From positions 35,971,804 through 36,035,803 of the forward strand of contig NC_134096.1 of NCBI RefSeq assembly GCF_000715075.1: a DNA stretch of 64,000 bases. The letters are read 5' to 3'. The notes under the pieces were generated by a model. That model searched no databases. It saw only the letters and a list, made by a program, of their open reading frames with translations, and was not told where the DNA came from. Origin of the DNA: Nicotiana tabacum. Lineage: Eukaryota > Streptophyta > Magnoliopsida > Solanales > Solanaceae. Positions 10,824 through 24,500 of the stretch are shown here, in pieces. Every line of letters starts with the position of its first letter. Positions within the stretch are counted from its first letter, which is position 1. Both the position numbers and the translations under genes were made by a program.

Positions 10824-13800
10824 TCATTTATTCTTTGATCTATTGGACCTTGTGGATGTAGTTGGGGCAGCCCCCTTTTTCTTTGCAACTCGCATTGGGA
10901 GTTGCCTAATAAAAACTCCTTTCATGTTAGGTTTAAAATTTGAGGCTTGAGATTGAATATTTGTGTTGTTGTTCTTACCTGAAGATTGTAGCCCTTGTGC
11001 ATCTACTGAGAGTGCTAGTTTGTGTGGTGTTGTACTATCCAATGCATCTAATAGCGCCCTATCATAGTCTTGTGCCGTTGGTGAGCCCACTGAAAATGGG
11101 CTGCCACCTTCAATTTCCTTGTCATTTCTATCTTCAAAATAATCTTCATCATAATCCTCTTTTTCTTCAACTTGATCAGCCCATAATTTTCTTTGACACA
11201 TCATTCTATTTTCCTCAACTCCAAAACTAGCAGTAGGTTTAACTACTCCAGTTATTGCCGGCTCACCAGATATTTTCAATGCAGCAATAGTATTCAACTT
11301 TTGAAAGCATCGTCTCATGAATCATCTCCTTATGACCTCTAGACATTGCATACTCCAATTTCATAACATCTACACAATGAGGAGTTCTTCCATCCCTAGG
11401 AACAGAATTATATTCTGGCCGGACAGCAGAAAAATAAAATGGCACACCTGAAGGAATCTGTGCAGGTGAATAGAATTGTGCACCTGCTTCTAAAGTTGTT
11501 TCACTGGTTTTGCCTGAGTTTCTAATTCCCTGATCAAGTATTTCATCAATTATGCTACTGCTGGACACTGGTACTAGTTGTTGGGCCAAAGCACTGGAGG
11601 AATGTAATTCATGAGTGCTGGAAAATACAGTAGGAACTTGTCTATCCTTGATGATTTTGGCCACTGCTGGACTGGAAATATGCAGTGTTGGTGTTGCTGC
11701 AGCAGTTACTTGAGATGCATCACTAGTGTGATCGTTAACAGTTACGATCTCACGTCGAGCCCCTTTGTTCTTTGCATGTTTCTACTTCTTTTCACAACGT
11801 GGAGATATTTTTTTTTCAGTTACTAGCCGTGTCGCATCATACAGTAGTTGCTCCTCATCTTCAGATTCCGTCATAGAATTCTCACCCTCATATGACAAAG
11901 CATTAAAATAGTTTGAAATCGCAATGTATTTTGGTGGTACAATCTGCTCAGCACCCTTAGTAATTGAATGACCAGGTGTACGAGTAGTTTGATCCGCAGT
12001 TGTTTTAAAAGAACCAGTAGGTTTCAAAATCCCATTTGCTACCTGCTCCATTCCAGCAGAGCTTTGTAGCTGTTTAGCTCTACTTTCCCCTGCTTATTAT
12101 TTGATATTACATGTAGATCAAATTGCTTCTCTCCCATCCCAGCATCATCCAACCTGCTTGAAGAGTTGAGAGTCTGCTCCTGTGTTTCACGTTCTGCACT
12201 TACTCCAATTCCCTCGTGCTTATCACCTATTACATGTTGCATATTAATGTGGTCGTGACCTTTATCAACTTGCCCAGTACCAGTTGTGTTTTGCCCAGCT
12301 TTTGTAGGAGCATCATTAGCAATTTTAACTCCTTGCACACCTGATTCAATTGCACCAAATTTCCATGAGAAGGAAAGTACCTACCCAGCTCTTTTCTCCT
12401 TCCTTTCTGTGAACTTTTGTACACTAGTTTGCCCCTTTCCTTTAGATGTTTGATGCCCATCTTCATCAGTGGTTTGGCCAGAACCTGGACCCTTTGAAAC
12501 ACCAGTTGTACCTTGTTCAAACATAGTAGCTGTCGTCTTCTTCAAATCTTTAGCAACCGTATTAAGAGCTGCTGTTACTGGAACTGTTACACCACTATTA
12601 ACAGCCGTCCCAACTTCTTGCTGCACCAAAATTGAATTTTTTTAGACTAGCTGTACCATCTGTTGCATTGGATCCATTTAATATAGCAGTAGAACTTGGG
12701 ATGATCCTCCAGTAATTTGAAACACTAGCTTCCTTCTCCACTCGATCAGCTGCGACGTTGGTTTTAACCCCATGTTCCACATGAAGATTATTACCTTCAG
12801 CAATGTCTTTTTCCATTCTATTTCGATCACCAGTAGCATCCATTGAGACTGGACGTGAATTACTCTGTTCAGCTACAGCTACATCATTAGAAGCCTTGGC
12901 AAGATCTGTTTCAACAGGAATCAAAGCATCATTTGAAACAACATATGTTTTATCCACTGTAGTATTCAACGGGACAGTAGCTTCCAAATTTGAAGCTTCA
13001 ATAGCTGGTTGATTTCCATGTAATTCACTAACACCTGGAACGTACAAACTCTTCTCAGCACCAATGACTTTAAATTTTTGCCCATCATATCGATTAGCTG
13101 TAGCTCGATCCTCCTTCATTTCAACAACACCAGCTGATTTTCCATGCAAGTCAGCTGAACTCACATCACTACTAGCACTTAATGCCCCAGCAGAAGCATT
13201 TTTTATTTGTGCAGTCTTCAGTGCACGAGCTGTAGCTGTGAACAACCTTGAAAAAATTGTAGTAGCAGGGATATCCTTCAACCTCAGCTCATCACCATTA
13301 GTTGACTGATTCCCAGATTTATAATGAACTTGTGCACCATCAGATATATGGGGTATACCCTCAACACCTGCTACCTTAATCAAACCTGGCAGTCGCCTTT
13401 TTTCATTAAACAATTGCCTCAAATCCCCCTGAAACTTCTCAACTAACTTACCTTCATTATCCAGTATCTATTCTTTACTTTGCAAGACAGTATGTTCCTC
13501 GCCTGGCCTGCTGCCTAATGCCTTTTCATTCGAACGTCGACATGTATTTTCATCGTGTCCTTGGTGTCTACAGTGGTAGCAATATAATGGCAAACTATCA
13601 TACATAAAATCTTGAAAAACTTCAATCATTCAGTAGTTTGTTTGTCCAAAAATTGCAGCCTCAGTTTATCTGGTAGTTTATCCATTAAATCAAGAATAGC
13701 CTTCACCCTTGCAGTACTAGGACGCGACTTAGTCTGAGTAGCTTTGTCAATGGCTATAGGCTTGCCACCATCTTAAGCTATAGATAACAACGCCTTCATT

Positions 13801-14153
13801 GCAAACAATTATGTTGGCAGATTAGGTAAAGAAATCCAAACCACCGCCTTTGTCGTTTCCTCCTTTACATTAAAACCAACAGACCATGGAAATACCCTGA
13901 TTTGGTGCTCCTTACCATTGTATTTAAAGTAGGTAACTGACCTCGCAAGTGAATTAACAAAATCTTCATGTTGATTAATTCTAATAAGCAATTGTCTAGG
14001 TGCAAGTTGGCCGATCAAAGCCTGTCCTTTGATACCGAAAATTTTTGGCAGTAAGCTTCTCAATGTGGATACATCTGGTGCGTTTGAAGAAAGCTTCTCC
14101 ACAGCAGCTTGATGCAATCCCTCCTCTTTGGCGAATTCCATCCGTTCATCCAT
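10824..14153 (-). pseudogene. LINE ORF1 protein (LINE1)
   Basis: This is the nucleic-acid-binding ORF1 of a plant L1 element. The family packages LINE RNA into ribonucleoprotein. The N-terminus (13809-14153, MDERMEFAKEEG) contains a DUF4283-like region with ILRSLLPKIFGIKG-type spacing and the FKYNGKEHQIRVFPWSVGFNVKEE segment. A CCHC knuckle, CYHCRHQGHDENTC, lies near 13540-13580. A very long, low-complexity Thr/Ser/Asn-rich tail follows (12598-13422 and on), ending in a basic Arg/Lys C-terminus (TRSNRSKNK) at 10824. At about 1100 codons it is as long as ORF1 of LINE2. Stops and frameshifts (for example near 13435, 12620, 11780) break it. Confidence 0.83.
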
Positions 14154-14664
14154 TGAAAACTAAATTGTTAGAACTCCATGAATAACTTCAATAGGTTTCA
14201 ACAATTTTTGATTCAAAGTAGCAACTACTTTTGCGTGAGACAATTGAGCAGCATACGTATTTTGTATGTTATTGCTTTGGATGTTCTCTACAACGACTGG
14301 AGGTGGCTCTCCCACAGTTAAAGTCATGGCTGTCCTAGTTCAACATTCTTGTCGCAAAGATCAGACGACGCTATCCTCTAACATGCAAGCTGAAATGAAC
14401 CAGAACAGAACTAAACTGGGAGAAGAACGCTGGCATTATTGTGCTACTATGATAGTCACATTAATTTGCAGATCTGTAACAGTTGGATATGTATATGCTG
14501 ATGAAACCAACTGGGGATTGTGCGCAATGACTGGGAGCTTCTTTTGAGTCTAATATTGTGATTTTCCACCGTCGGACAGAGGCGTGGTGGCCTTTTCGCC
14601 ATTGCGGTGTTACTGTTCATCCGAGTCACCTTATAGAGAGCATTTTTGTTTTTTTGTTTTGGCG
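14154..14664 (-). other. 5' untranslated region of LINE1
   Basis: About 510 bases lie between the ORF1 start and the junction with LINE2. The far end (minus strand) reads CGCCAAAACAAAA, resembling the 5' ends of LINE2 (AACCAAAACAGA) and LINE3 (AATCAAAATAGA). The plus-strand ORF at 14266-14547 lacks recognisable motifs. An internal promoter would be expected here from L1 biology but I cannot identify one. Confidence 0.55.
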
Positions 14665-14706
14665 TTTTTTTTAAGCAAATATACTACTAGGTGATTCACC
14701 TAGTAG

Positions 14707-14741
<35 letters not shown>

Positions 14742-17267
14742 AGTCCCAAACTGGTACAATTGTTCAGGCAAAAGGAAAGTAAAAAAACAAAACATAGCAA
14801 TTCAATGGCTATTGCTACCAAATACAATGTAGCAGTAGCATAATGATAAACTAAAAGTACTAAGCTACTAATTTGAAACATCCAATTGTTGCCGACGCCA
14901 TTGAATTAACACATCGGTTGCAAATAATTCCTTGTAGCACCTACAAAGCTCTCACCAGGTGCCATTTGTTGCAATCCGCTGGAGTAGGTATGTACGAATC
15001 CACATCACGTACAGCAAAGCAGTTCAGACATCTTCAGTTTGGGGCTGAATAATTGCAGCAGTATTGTTGATACCGAAAAGTCATTTGCAATTTGTCTGGT
15101 AAATATCCGTTTTGCAATGGTAATGGTAACATTTGATTAAAAAACCAGTTAATGGAAGTTGAATCTGTACATGGCAGAAGTATCATCCAAATATTCACTG
15201 AACTGGACTAAGTTTACTGCTTGAGCTTGTTGTTCAATAGTGCTGTTCTGCTGGTGCATTTAATAAATGAAGCAGCAGATGCCTCAAATTTGATCAGATT
15301 TGTAGAATTTATGTGCAACAACAACAAAGTTTGAGCCTGCTGTGAAGTGGGAAACCAGAACATGGGGAAGCTGACTAGTATCTTTCCATGTGTTGTTGCA
15401 ACAACCACAGGCTGAGCATTATAAAATGCTAATACCACTGAGTGTTGAAACAACTCCAAACAGAAAGGATACAGTCAGAAAGAAACCAGTGTAGTAAGAC
15501 TCCTCAATGAAGTTGCTTCAACTGTCTGTGTAAGTACAGCTGATTGCTGAAGAAAGCAGGCTGCTTGACAATTGAATTTTGTTGATCATCATGGTGGGAA
15601 GAAATAGTACTGTTTGAACACCAAGCAGTAGCTAATTCCTAGAATTGTAGCCCAAATACATTGCATTGTATTTTGAATAATCATTTATAACCAAGCAATA
15701 AATATGTGTGTTTGCTGTATTCTTCAAAAAGTATGTGGACAGTAGCTTCCAGTGAACAGATGCATCACCCACTCAATGTGCGTTAATTAAGGTTAAAACC
15801 AATGTGTATGGAATCATATGCAGTTGCAGGTTGAGTGAGTACTCATTTATTCTTGCTGTAGAAACCATAATCTACTCCGTGCATATGCATTAGAAATCTG
15901 ACCCTATATCTTCAACCTGCAATATTAGCAAACAGGTTAGGAGGCAACATTCTAATACCAGTTGAGTGTAGAAGGAATGTTGTGGATTCTGTCATATTGG
16001 TATATCTTTATTGTTTGTAATCAAATCACTCCCAGAGTGAGCATGTTGCCATGCTAATACCACTAAGAAATAATTAAATTGTAGACAACCGTGTAGTATC
16101 TTCCAAAGCACAGGATCAGTAGTGCAGCTTTACTGGTATAAGTTGGTTGTCATGTTGATAGACTTGAAGTTGATGTAATCACAGTAGCATTGAAGGATCA
16201 GTTTTCAATATACAGTGGTATTAATTTGTGCACAAGTAACTGTGCTAAGCAAACCAGGACCAGGTGTATTCCTGAGTGAACTGATGGATAATATCTTTCT
16301 AGTTATTGCTATATTACTAACAGAAAGTGTTAAGCCCCTAGGTTGTAGCAAGTTTGAGAACCTCAAATACTGCCTTAATCTTCCAGTAGTAAGGTACTTT
16401 ATGAAATTAGAAAGTTGCATCTTTGACTTGCACACTCCAAACTTCATAATTAAGACATTAATAGAAGGTGATGTCCAACTTTTGTATTTCAGTTTTTCTG
16501 CAAGTTAAAATGGAGAAGCCTCAACAAACTGATCTTATCTATGGAACCAGCACAACAGTACTGGTGCTGCAAATAACCAAACATTGATGTAATTGTCTGC
16601 ACGAGTGGCCACAACAGTCTGTGTTAATCTCTGGAACCAGAAGTATTTGATGTGCAGAAACAGTACAGGTTTAGTATCATGCAAAATTATGGTCTGTTGA
16701 TGTATCTATATGAAAACAGTCCATGCTATTGCCTCCGTTTTTTGAGCCTATTTTTGGGACTTACAAAATGTAGCAAACAAAGTTAGGAATGGGTTTTGTG
16801 CTCCCAGGTTCTTGTGTCTTATGGGAGCATTGAAGAGGCTTTGGCTTTGCAGGACGACTGTGGCTGCTGTTTGGTTGGCATATTGAAACCATACTATGTA
16901 TAGCAGCCAAAACCAACCAAGCGTCTACACCCTTCAAGCCTAGTGTATGTACGCCTAGTAGAGTAAATTAAGCAACAAATCGACTACATTTTTTTTTTTT
17001 TGCAATGACAGCTATAATCAAATAAACATCCACACCATACAAATGAGAGCAACTACATTCTTATGAAGGCTAGTTGGTGTAGAAGTGATTGTTGTTAAAA
17101 ACTGGTGAGTTACTATTATTGGAATGTTGATTTCCTGTTGCATTTGGTGGTGCTAAAAAGATGATTGTTGTGTTTGTCTTGCCTACTTGTCTTTAAAAGC
17201 TTGCCTTTGCTGTTGTGTGAGCATAATTATGAATGAAAAAGAGGCAAAGCTTTATATGTTGTGCTCA
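14665..17267 (-). other. Long 3' region of LINE2
   Basis: About 2.6 kb lies between the RNase H stop and the poly(A). It includes a (TA)n microsatellite at 14709-14740 and a T-run at 16990-17001. Short ORFs (15214-15459, 16205-16447 minus; 16215-16508 plus) show no domain I recognise. It is unusually long for a LINE 3' UTR, so it may hide an older insertion, but I see no LTR, TIR or poly(A) boundary inside it. Confidence 0.55.
14709..14740. repeat. (TA)n microsatellite
   Basis: Uninterrupted TA dinucleotides run for about 30 bases near the 3' end of LINE2, typical of slippage next to an A-rich LINE tail. Confidence 0.9.
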
Positions 17268-20200
17268 TCAATCAGGTTCTCTTCTCTTCACAATCCTAAT
17301 ATGAAGGTTAGAAATTTTTGATTTGTCCATGTTGATAAGTTTTTTTGCTGCAATTGGTAATTCATGAAACGACTTTAATGTGTGTGTACCTGCAAAAGAG
17401 AATGCTAGGTTAGCAAGAAAATCTGTAACACTGTTCCCTTTCCTTAATACATGTTGAAAGACAATATTGTAGTTGTTCTTTATCTGCTTGAGCTTCCTTA
17501 CTTCAGCACCTATACACCATGGAGTTGCCCATTCTCCATCAATTATCTTCCTCATCACCAAGGAATCAGTCTCCATAATCAGTGGATGAAGCTGCCTTTC
17601 AACATAGTATGCCAACCCCTCCACAATTGCCTTTGCTTCTGCCACTATATTAGTTGTCTCTTCTATCTCCTTTGCTTTTGCAAACACCAAATCACCAGCA
17701 TGATCTCATACACAAAAGCCATATGAGCTTGGTCCTGGATTGCCTCTTGATGTACCATCGGTATTGCACTTGAACCACCCTTCATGAGGAAGCTGCCATG
17801 TCACTCTCTTAGTCACCACATATGGCTTGTAACCCTCAAAGAACCTGATCATATCTAACCATAAAAGAGGAACTCTGGACAGTCATGGATACCTCACCCT
17901 TGCTAGATAATGTAATGTCTTATTCACTTCATTAATCACCCTATTGCAAGAAATTGCACCTCCATTCTTTATTGTATTTCTCCTCTTCCAAAGTTCCCAT
18001 GTAATTACAGCTGGAGCTGCATGAAATAATGGCATGCGTTTAGGACAGCACTTTGCATTCCACCATGTTCTTATTACTTGATGCACCTATACCAGATTGA
18101 CCACCAAACCTACTGCTTGAAGGAAGTTTTTCCATACTCTAGTTGCAGTTTCACTAGCTAAGAACAAGTGTTGAAAAGAATACTCTTGTGGTTGTGAACA
18201 ATACCAACACTTAGACACCACCATATATCTACATCTTCTCCACAAATCATCAGTATGAATCTTCCCCTAGCACAATCTCCATAAGAAGAAGGAAATTTTA
18301 AAATGTAAACCTTTAGTCCAAATCTTAATGTAATCAGGATTAGAATGTGCTCTATGCCTCAAACTTTTCCAAGCACTACTAATAGAAATATTTCCTTAGG
18401 GTGTAGGCATCCATCTAGGAAAATCTCAGTAATCGTCAGTAGTGTCAATTAGGATTTCCTGCCTGATATGTTGAGCAATGTCTATAGGAAACGACTGATC
18501 CAGGAGTTTCTCATCCCAGGCATCATCCACTCTCAAGTCAGCTACTTCCCGTATATCTTCATTGATTGTATAGTCTTTTGGAATAATATTGTACAAAGCT
18601 CCCGGTCCAGTCTAATTCTCATGCCAAACATTAGTAGATCCCCTTTTCATTTCCCATAGTATTTCATGCTCCACCTCTTTTCTAGCCTCTAACATTTTCC
18701 TCCATACATGAGACGCTTCTCTAAATTGGACAACTGTTAGTTGCTCCTTTTTACAGTACCTGTTCCACATAAAATTAGACCATAAGGACTTGGATGTCCT
18801 AAACTTCCACCACAATTTGGCAAATAAAGCTTTTGATATATCATGCAGTGATCTAAAACCTACTCCCCCTTCTTTCTTTGGTAGGCATAGATTTTGCCAT
18901 TTTGTCCAATGTCTACTTCTACCTTCTTCCTTGTTACTCTAGAAGAAGCTCGCAAAAGTTTTATGAAGGTGTTCAAGTACATTTTCAGGTGGATCAATGA
19001 CAAAGAGGATGTGTGTAGGCATGCTTTGTAGGACACTAGAGATTAAAGTAGCTTTTCCCCCATGGGACAGCAGCTTCCCTTTCCAAGAGTGCAACTTTGC
19101 TTTTACATTTTTGATCAAGTCATTTTAATAATCCTTCATTCTTCTTGTGTATAATATTGGACAACCAAAATAAGTGAATGGAAACTCACCCCTTGAAAAT
19201 CTAGTAATAGTATCTATAGAGTTGAAAACTGTTGAAGACACAATAGGATGCATATAAAAGGAACTCTTTGTCTTGTTGATCATTTGGCCTGAAGTGTGCT
19301 CGTACTTTGACAAGACTTCTATAATCTACCTTAAATAGTATGGATCAGCAGAAGCAAAGATTATAGTGTCATCCGCGTAGGCTAAATGATTCAATGGATC
19401 AATCAATTTAGGCATCCCAAAGCCCTTGAATCTCTTGTCTTCAAATAGTTTATTTAAAGACCCAGACAGTACCTCTGCAGAGAGTATGAACAGGGCTGGA
19501 GAGAGAGGATCCCCTTGATTGACACCTCTTGTTGAGTGAAAGAATCCTGAAGCTCGACGATTAATCAGAACATAATACCAGTTGTTGTAAAGTAGATTCC
19601 ATATCATGTTGATGAAGCATTCTGCTAATCCCATTTTCCTCAAAACATGCATTGAATACATCCAAGAGACCATATCATATGCCTTTGCCATGTCAAGTTT
19701 GATAACTACATTGGTAGGTTTTTCCCTTAATCTTATGTCAGTAACAATCTCCCATGTTAACAGAATGTTTTCAATTATACTTCTCCCCTTGACAAATCCT
19801 GACTCATTGGAAGAGATCAAAGAAGGCAGTATTTTTTCCAACCTATCATGAACAACTCTGGAGATCACTTTATTTATAAAATTGCTTAAGCTAATAGGCC
19901 TTAGATCAGTGAATGTTTGAACCTGTGGTTGTTTTTGTAGCAAAACAAGGTTTGTGTGGGTTATAGACTTAGGCAAAGATCTTCCTCCATAAAATAGTTT
20001 CAGCATCGCATGTATGTCTTCCCCTATTATATCTCAATATTCTTGAAAGAAAATGCCTATGAAACCATCTGGACCACCTGCACTTTCACTACTCAATGCA
20101 AATACCACTGCCTTTACCTCCTCCATTGTAGGAATTCTACAAAGCTCTATGTTTTGATCACAAGACAACATTGGAGGCACATTGTTGAGGAGCTCAGAGC

Positions 20201-21431
20201 TTGTATGATCAGCTTCTTGTGTGAACTATTTCTGGAAAAATTCTACTGCCACATCAGCCAGCTGATCTTGTGACTCAATCCAATTACCATCATGGTTCTG
20301 GATTCTCTTCAGCTGGAGTTTATGCCTTTTACCATTGACATGGTTGTGAAAGAATCTAGTATTTCTGTCTCCTTCTGCAAACTAGGACATACCTGCTTTT
20401 TGTTTCCAATATTGCTCCTCTATGCTCAGATATCTCGTTAACTCGCATTGTGCTTTCTGAAGTACAATTCTATTCTCAATTATTGGTTCTTCTTCAAAAA
20501 GTATTTCCTTTATTATGACCACATCTTCCCTTAAAGCCAGTTGTTTGAAGATGTCCCCGTAAGTGAGCTTTCTCCATTTTGAAAGAGCAAGCTTAACTTT
20601 TTTTAATTTCTATTTGAACATCAAGAAGGGGTCACCTGTGAAGTCATCCAACCAATTTTGTCTAACCACGTCCATAAAAGAGGCATGTTTTGTCCAGAAA
20701 TCCAAAAACTTGAATGGTTTGGCAAATATGGTAGTCTGGTCACCACAAGTCATAAATAGTGGTGCATGATCTGAACCTGTTCTAATTAGATGCTCCACCT
20801 CTGTAGTTGGGAATAGAGATTGGAATGGGGAATTGACAAGAATTCTGTCCAGTCTTTTGAAGATGCATTCTGTATTTGGCCTCCCATTCCACCATGTGAA
20901 AGGACTTCCTATGTAACCAGTGTCAAAGAGTCCACAAGAGCTTACACAGAAGGCAAAGTCTTCATATTATGGAGGGTACACCGGAAGCTCTCCAGTTTTC
21001 TCTTCTTCATTCAAAATCACATTAAAAGCCCCTCCAATTAGCCATGGTAGTTCCATGTCACTTGCAAGGTAGTATAAATTGTCCCATAGTTCTAATCTAT
21101 CCAGTGATGAGCACTTTGCATACACGAAAGTCATCATGATATATTTACCAATATCTTGATGATAGACTCTGATAGTAAGTTGTTGTTCCATGTCGATTAA
21201 CAAGTCCCACTGCACAACTGAATCCAGAAAGAGCCATATCTTGCCATTGACATTTGAAATCATAGCGTCCATGCCTAGTCTCCTAATCTGGTTATGAATA
21301 AACCTGTGATTTTGGAAAGGTTCCATAAGTTCTATAACGAAGAAACCATGTTCCTTTTGCATGTTGATAACTCTCTAAAAGGCCTATTGTGTCTGAACAA
21401 ACCTTATATTCCATATGAGTGTTTTAATCAT
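17268..21431 (-). pseudogene. LINE ORF2: endonuclease, reverse transcriptase, RNase H (LINE2)
   Basis: ORF2 would nick the target and reverse-transcribe LINE RNA at the nick. The ATG at 21431 starts IKTLIWNIR, the usual first strand of the APE-like endonuclease (about 20970-21431). Its catalytic GDFN box reads GGAFN, so the Asp is lost. RT spans about 18600-20006: DLRPISLSN, GFVKGRSIIENI, KLDMAKAYD, GVNQGDPLSPALF and the intact LAYADDTIIF. A zf-RVT region with LFHAAPAVITWELWKRRN lies near 17900-18300. RNase H (17268-17780) keeps NTDG, EAKA and METDS. It begins about 70 bases after the ORF1 stop. Stops are scattered throughout, including one in RNase H after YGFCV. Confidence 0.88.
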
Positions 21432-21503
21432 CATCTAGTCATGGAGGTTTCCCTTTTGGGCAGTATTCTTGTAGGTGGCAGTTGTTCCTTTATGTGACAA
21501 ATC

Positions 21504-24500
21504 TCATTCTCTTGCAACAGCCTTGAAGTTACCAACAGTTGATTCATCATCACCTTCATCTTCTAGTTGCTCTTTGTTGACCAAGGCAATATGAAGTTCC
21601 ATAGGCAGTTGGTTGTGTGTAATAATCTCATGCATTACATGATTTGGAGATTTCAATGGTACACTTACTTGAATCTGCATTGGAGATTTTGTACCTGATG
21701 CACAATCCATAGCCAATGTATTATTTTAGTTGACTCCCTTGGGACATAGTTGCACCATTTTGTTCATATACCACAATTGCATCCTTCACAACCACAACTT
21801 GGGGTTCTGGAGCATCATTACTAACCTTGTTAGTTGTTGTGGTTACCACTATTGGACCTTGAACATTGGTTAATAGATTCCCAGTTGTGCTGCTACTCAA
21901 AGCATTGTTGGATAAAGCTTTGTGAGACTGTTCTGGAACTGACTTTTCCTTTTGATCATCAACTCTGATAATTTTTGCTTCCATGAACTGTAACTCTTCA
22001 GTTGTGCTTCATCAGTCCCTAGTTGTACAGATCATGTTGTGTTACCATTAGAAACAGGGGATTCCATGAATGTCTGTGAGGGTATTTCCTGGCATGAGTG
22101 GTTGAGTGTAACATTAAGGACTTCCTTGTGCATTCCAAAACTCCGTTGAACCAAATAAATCATATTTTCCTTTGTAACTGCTACTGTTACCCCAGCAATA
22201 GTGGCAGTATTTTTTTACCAATCCCTGGATCCTTTGGATTGTCACTGGATTTGTCAGCAGTCCTGACATGTTGGGTCTCTTGACTCCTGTTGGTTTCCAC
22301 TATTTGAAGCTTCTGCTGCTTGTAATTTATCTTGTCCTTGCCATTGTTATCTGATTCATTATGTCTATTAGTGAAAATTTCAGAAGTTCCATTTCTTTCA
22401 AGGCATATTTGACTTTTATCAGCATATTGTATGATGTCAATCATTTTTTGAGCAATCGATTGAGTAAGCTGTTGCAATGGCTGTTGAGAACGTACTACTT
22501 TAGTAGTTGTTTAGTCATTAGGTAGCCTATGCACAATCTCATTCCCTCCATCAGTTGCAGCATTAATATCAGTAGCCTTGGCACTTGGTTCTACTATACT
22601 CTCCAAAATAATTGCTGTAGCAGTTTGTGGTTTGGTCAGTGAACCAGGGTTCTGAGCTTTTGTGGTTATCTATTTTGCAATCATTTGTTCATAAGGCTGT
22701 TTGTGTTTCTCTTGCTTGTTTTTTTGGTTGATACCCTTGAAGTTCTTCATCTTATGAGATTGCCATTGATCATTTGAGTGGTTTTCCTTTATTGGTTGTT
22801 ATACTGTTACTTTACTATTTATTCTTCCCTGTTGTTCCTCATTTTGGCCTTGTACTACTAATTTTTTATTAGAATTTTGATCCTTGTGCTACCCCTGTAT
22901 GATCTGCTCCTTTTGTTGTTGTACTCCATTTGCTCTTTTAGCATTGTTTGATATCTGTTTGGTCTGAATTTGTGGAGTTTCAGCTGCTGCGTTTTTCTTC
23001 TCTTCTTCTTCTCTTTTTCTAACAGGACATGAGTATTGTTCATGTCCTAAGTGCTTGCAGTATGAGCAGTATGTGGGGAGATCCTCTTATACCACTTCCA
23101 GCCACTGGCCATCCCCGTTAACTTCCTGATCTTCATCAAAGCCCAGCCAAACTTGACGAGGCCCGAGTTGAGTCAAGTCAACCTGCATCTTGACTTTTGC
23201 TACACTTCCTCTTATTTTTTGCATTGAGGTTAGGTCAATATGCAGTACCTTACGAATAGGTGACAACAGTACAAATAGAACCTCCATGTAGTAGAAATGC
23301 CATGGCAGTTCTGGAATAACTATCCAAACAGGGACAATTGGATTATCCTCATTCGAATTGAAGTTGGGTGTCCAAGCTTGTAATTCTATTTTTTGACCTT
23401 GGATGTACATGAATGTTTCTGTCCAGATAGTTGTGTGATCACACTCATTGTCTAGATCAATGTAAACTGTGCGAGCATTGAAAAGTGATATTTTAACTCC
23501 TCATCTGAGTTCTGTTTGTGCTATGAAGCTTCTCCTTTTCAATTCCATTCGAGGCATTGTGTTAAGGAATTTACCTACAATTGTATATTGGCATCTGGAT
23601 GCAAGTGTGATCATGTAGTCCTTCCTAGTGGAGATGACAACTAGTTGGCTCTGTTTGGTAGTTATATTTAGAGGTGTGAACTCTATTGGAGCTATTTCTA
23701 CTGCCTGCCTTGCTCTTAACTTTGAAGCAAGTGATTGTGTTATGGTAGGAGGTCATAGGGCAGGATAGTTAGTTGGTTTATGTGGATGGGCAGTGGCTTC
23801 TGTTTGATTTATTGTGGCTGCTGATTTAGAGTCGTAAAACTGGGTACTTTGGTGAACATTTGCAGATGGGTTAGAAGGAGTGTGTGTGTTTTGGTATATG
23901 AAATCTGGCTAAGATGTTTGGATGTGTATTTGCAGCTGATGCATTGATTGTTTGGCTATGATGTTTGGTATGTTGTGTAGTTTCTTTTGGTGTTAAGGTC
24001 TGGGTGTTGGTGTGATGGTCCTTAGTCATAGCTGTGTTTTTATTCTGGAAAGCAGGTGCTTTGTCAAAGTTGGTGGAGATCTTAGGAAACTTTGATGGCA
24101 TTGGTATTTGAGTAAGTTGGGGATTGGTTTGAACATTGACATTCTTAGTTAAATCAGTAGGTGTTGTATTAGACAAATGCGCTGCAGAAACATTACCTGA
24201 AGATGCCAAGTTTGCTGTTGTCGGGATTGGCTGAGCTTGAGTAGTAGGAGTTGGTGCAAGTTCCTTCTCCTTATCAATAGAAAGTTGCTCGATTGACGTT
24301 AGGCCAGTTGAAATACTAGGAACTCCATGGGCAGTCAGTGAAACACTCAATTTTTCCGCCATTGGTCGAGTATCAATGATATCAACTGGAGTTTGACACT
24401 AGACATGCGGGTGAACTTCAGCAACATATGGAGGATGTTTTTCGACCAATTGAGTCTCAATTGGGTTTGTCGCGCTGGTTTGGACATTTTGTCGAGCACC

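Larger units (their letters stand above)
10272..14664 (-). mobile_element. LINE1: L1-type LINE carrying ORF1 only
   Basis: A minus-strand L1-like element of about 4.4 kb. Its 3' end is a short poly(A) (poly(T) at 10272-10277) preceded by the family signature TATTTGCTAAAAAA, and it sits inside the LTR of element C. Its 5' end abuts the poly(A) of LINE2 at about 14665 and reads CGCCAAAACAAAA. Only ORF1 is present. Between the ORF1 stop (10824) and the poly(A) there are about 550 bases with no trace of endonuclease, RT or RNase H. This is an internally deleted, non-autonomous LINE rather than a 5'-truncated one. Confidence 0.82.

Noticed and set aside
14709..14740. TA run as a telomeric or origin feature
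   Set aside because: A plain dinucleotide microsatellite next to a LINE tail; no telomere repeat (TTTAGGG) array is seen anywhere in the window.
16980..17002. T-run near 16990 as a further LINE poly(A) boundary inside LINE2
   Set aside because: It lacks the TTTGCTAAAA signature and is not followed by a LINE 5' end, so a separate insertion is not supported.
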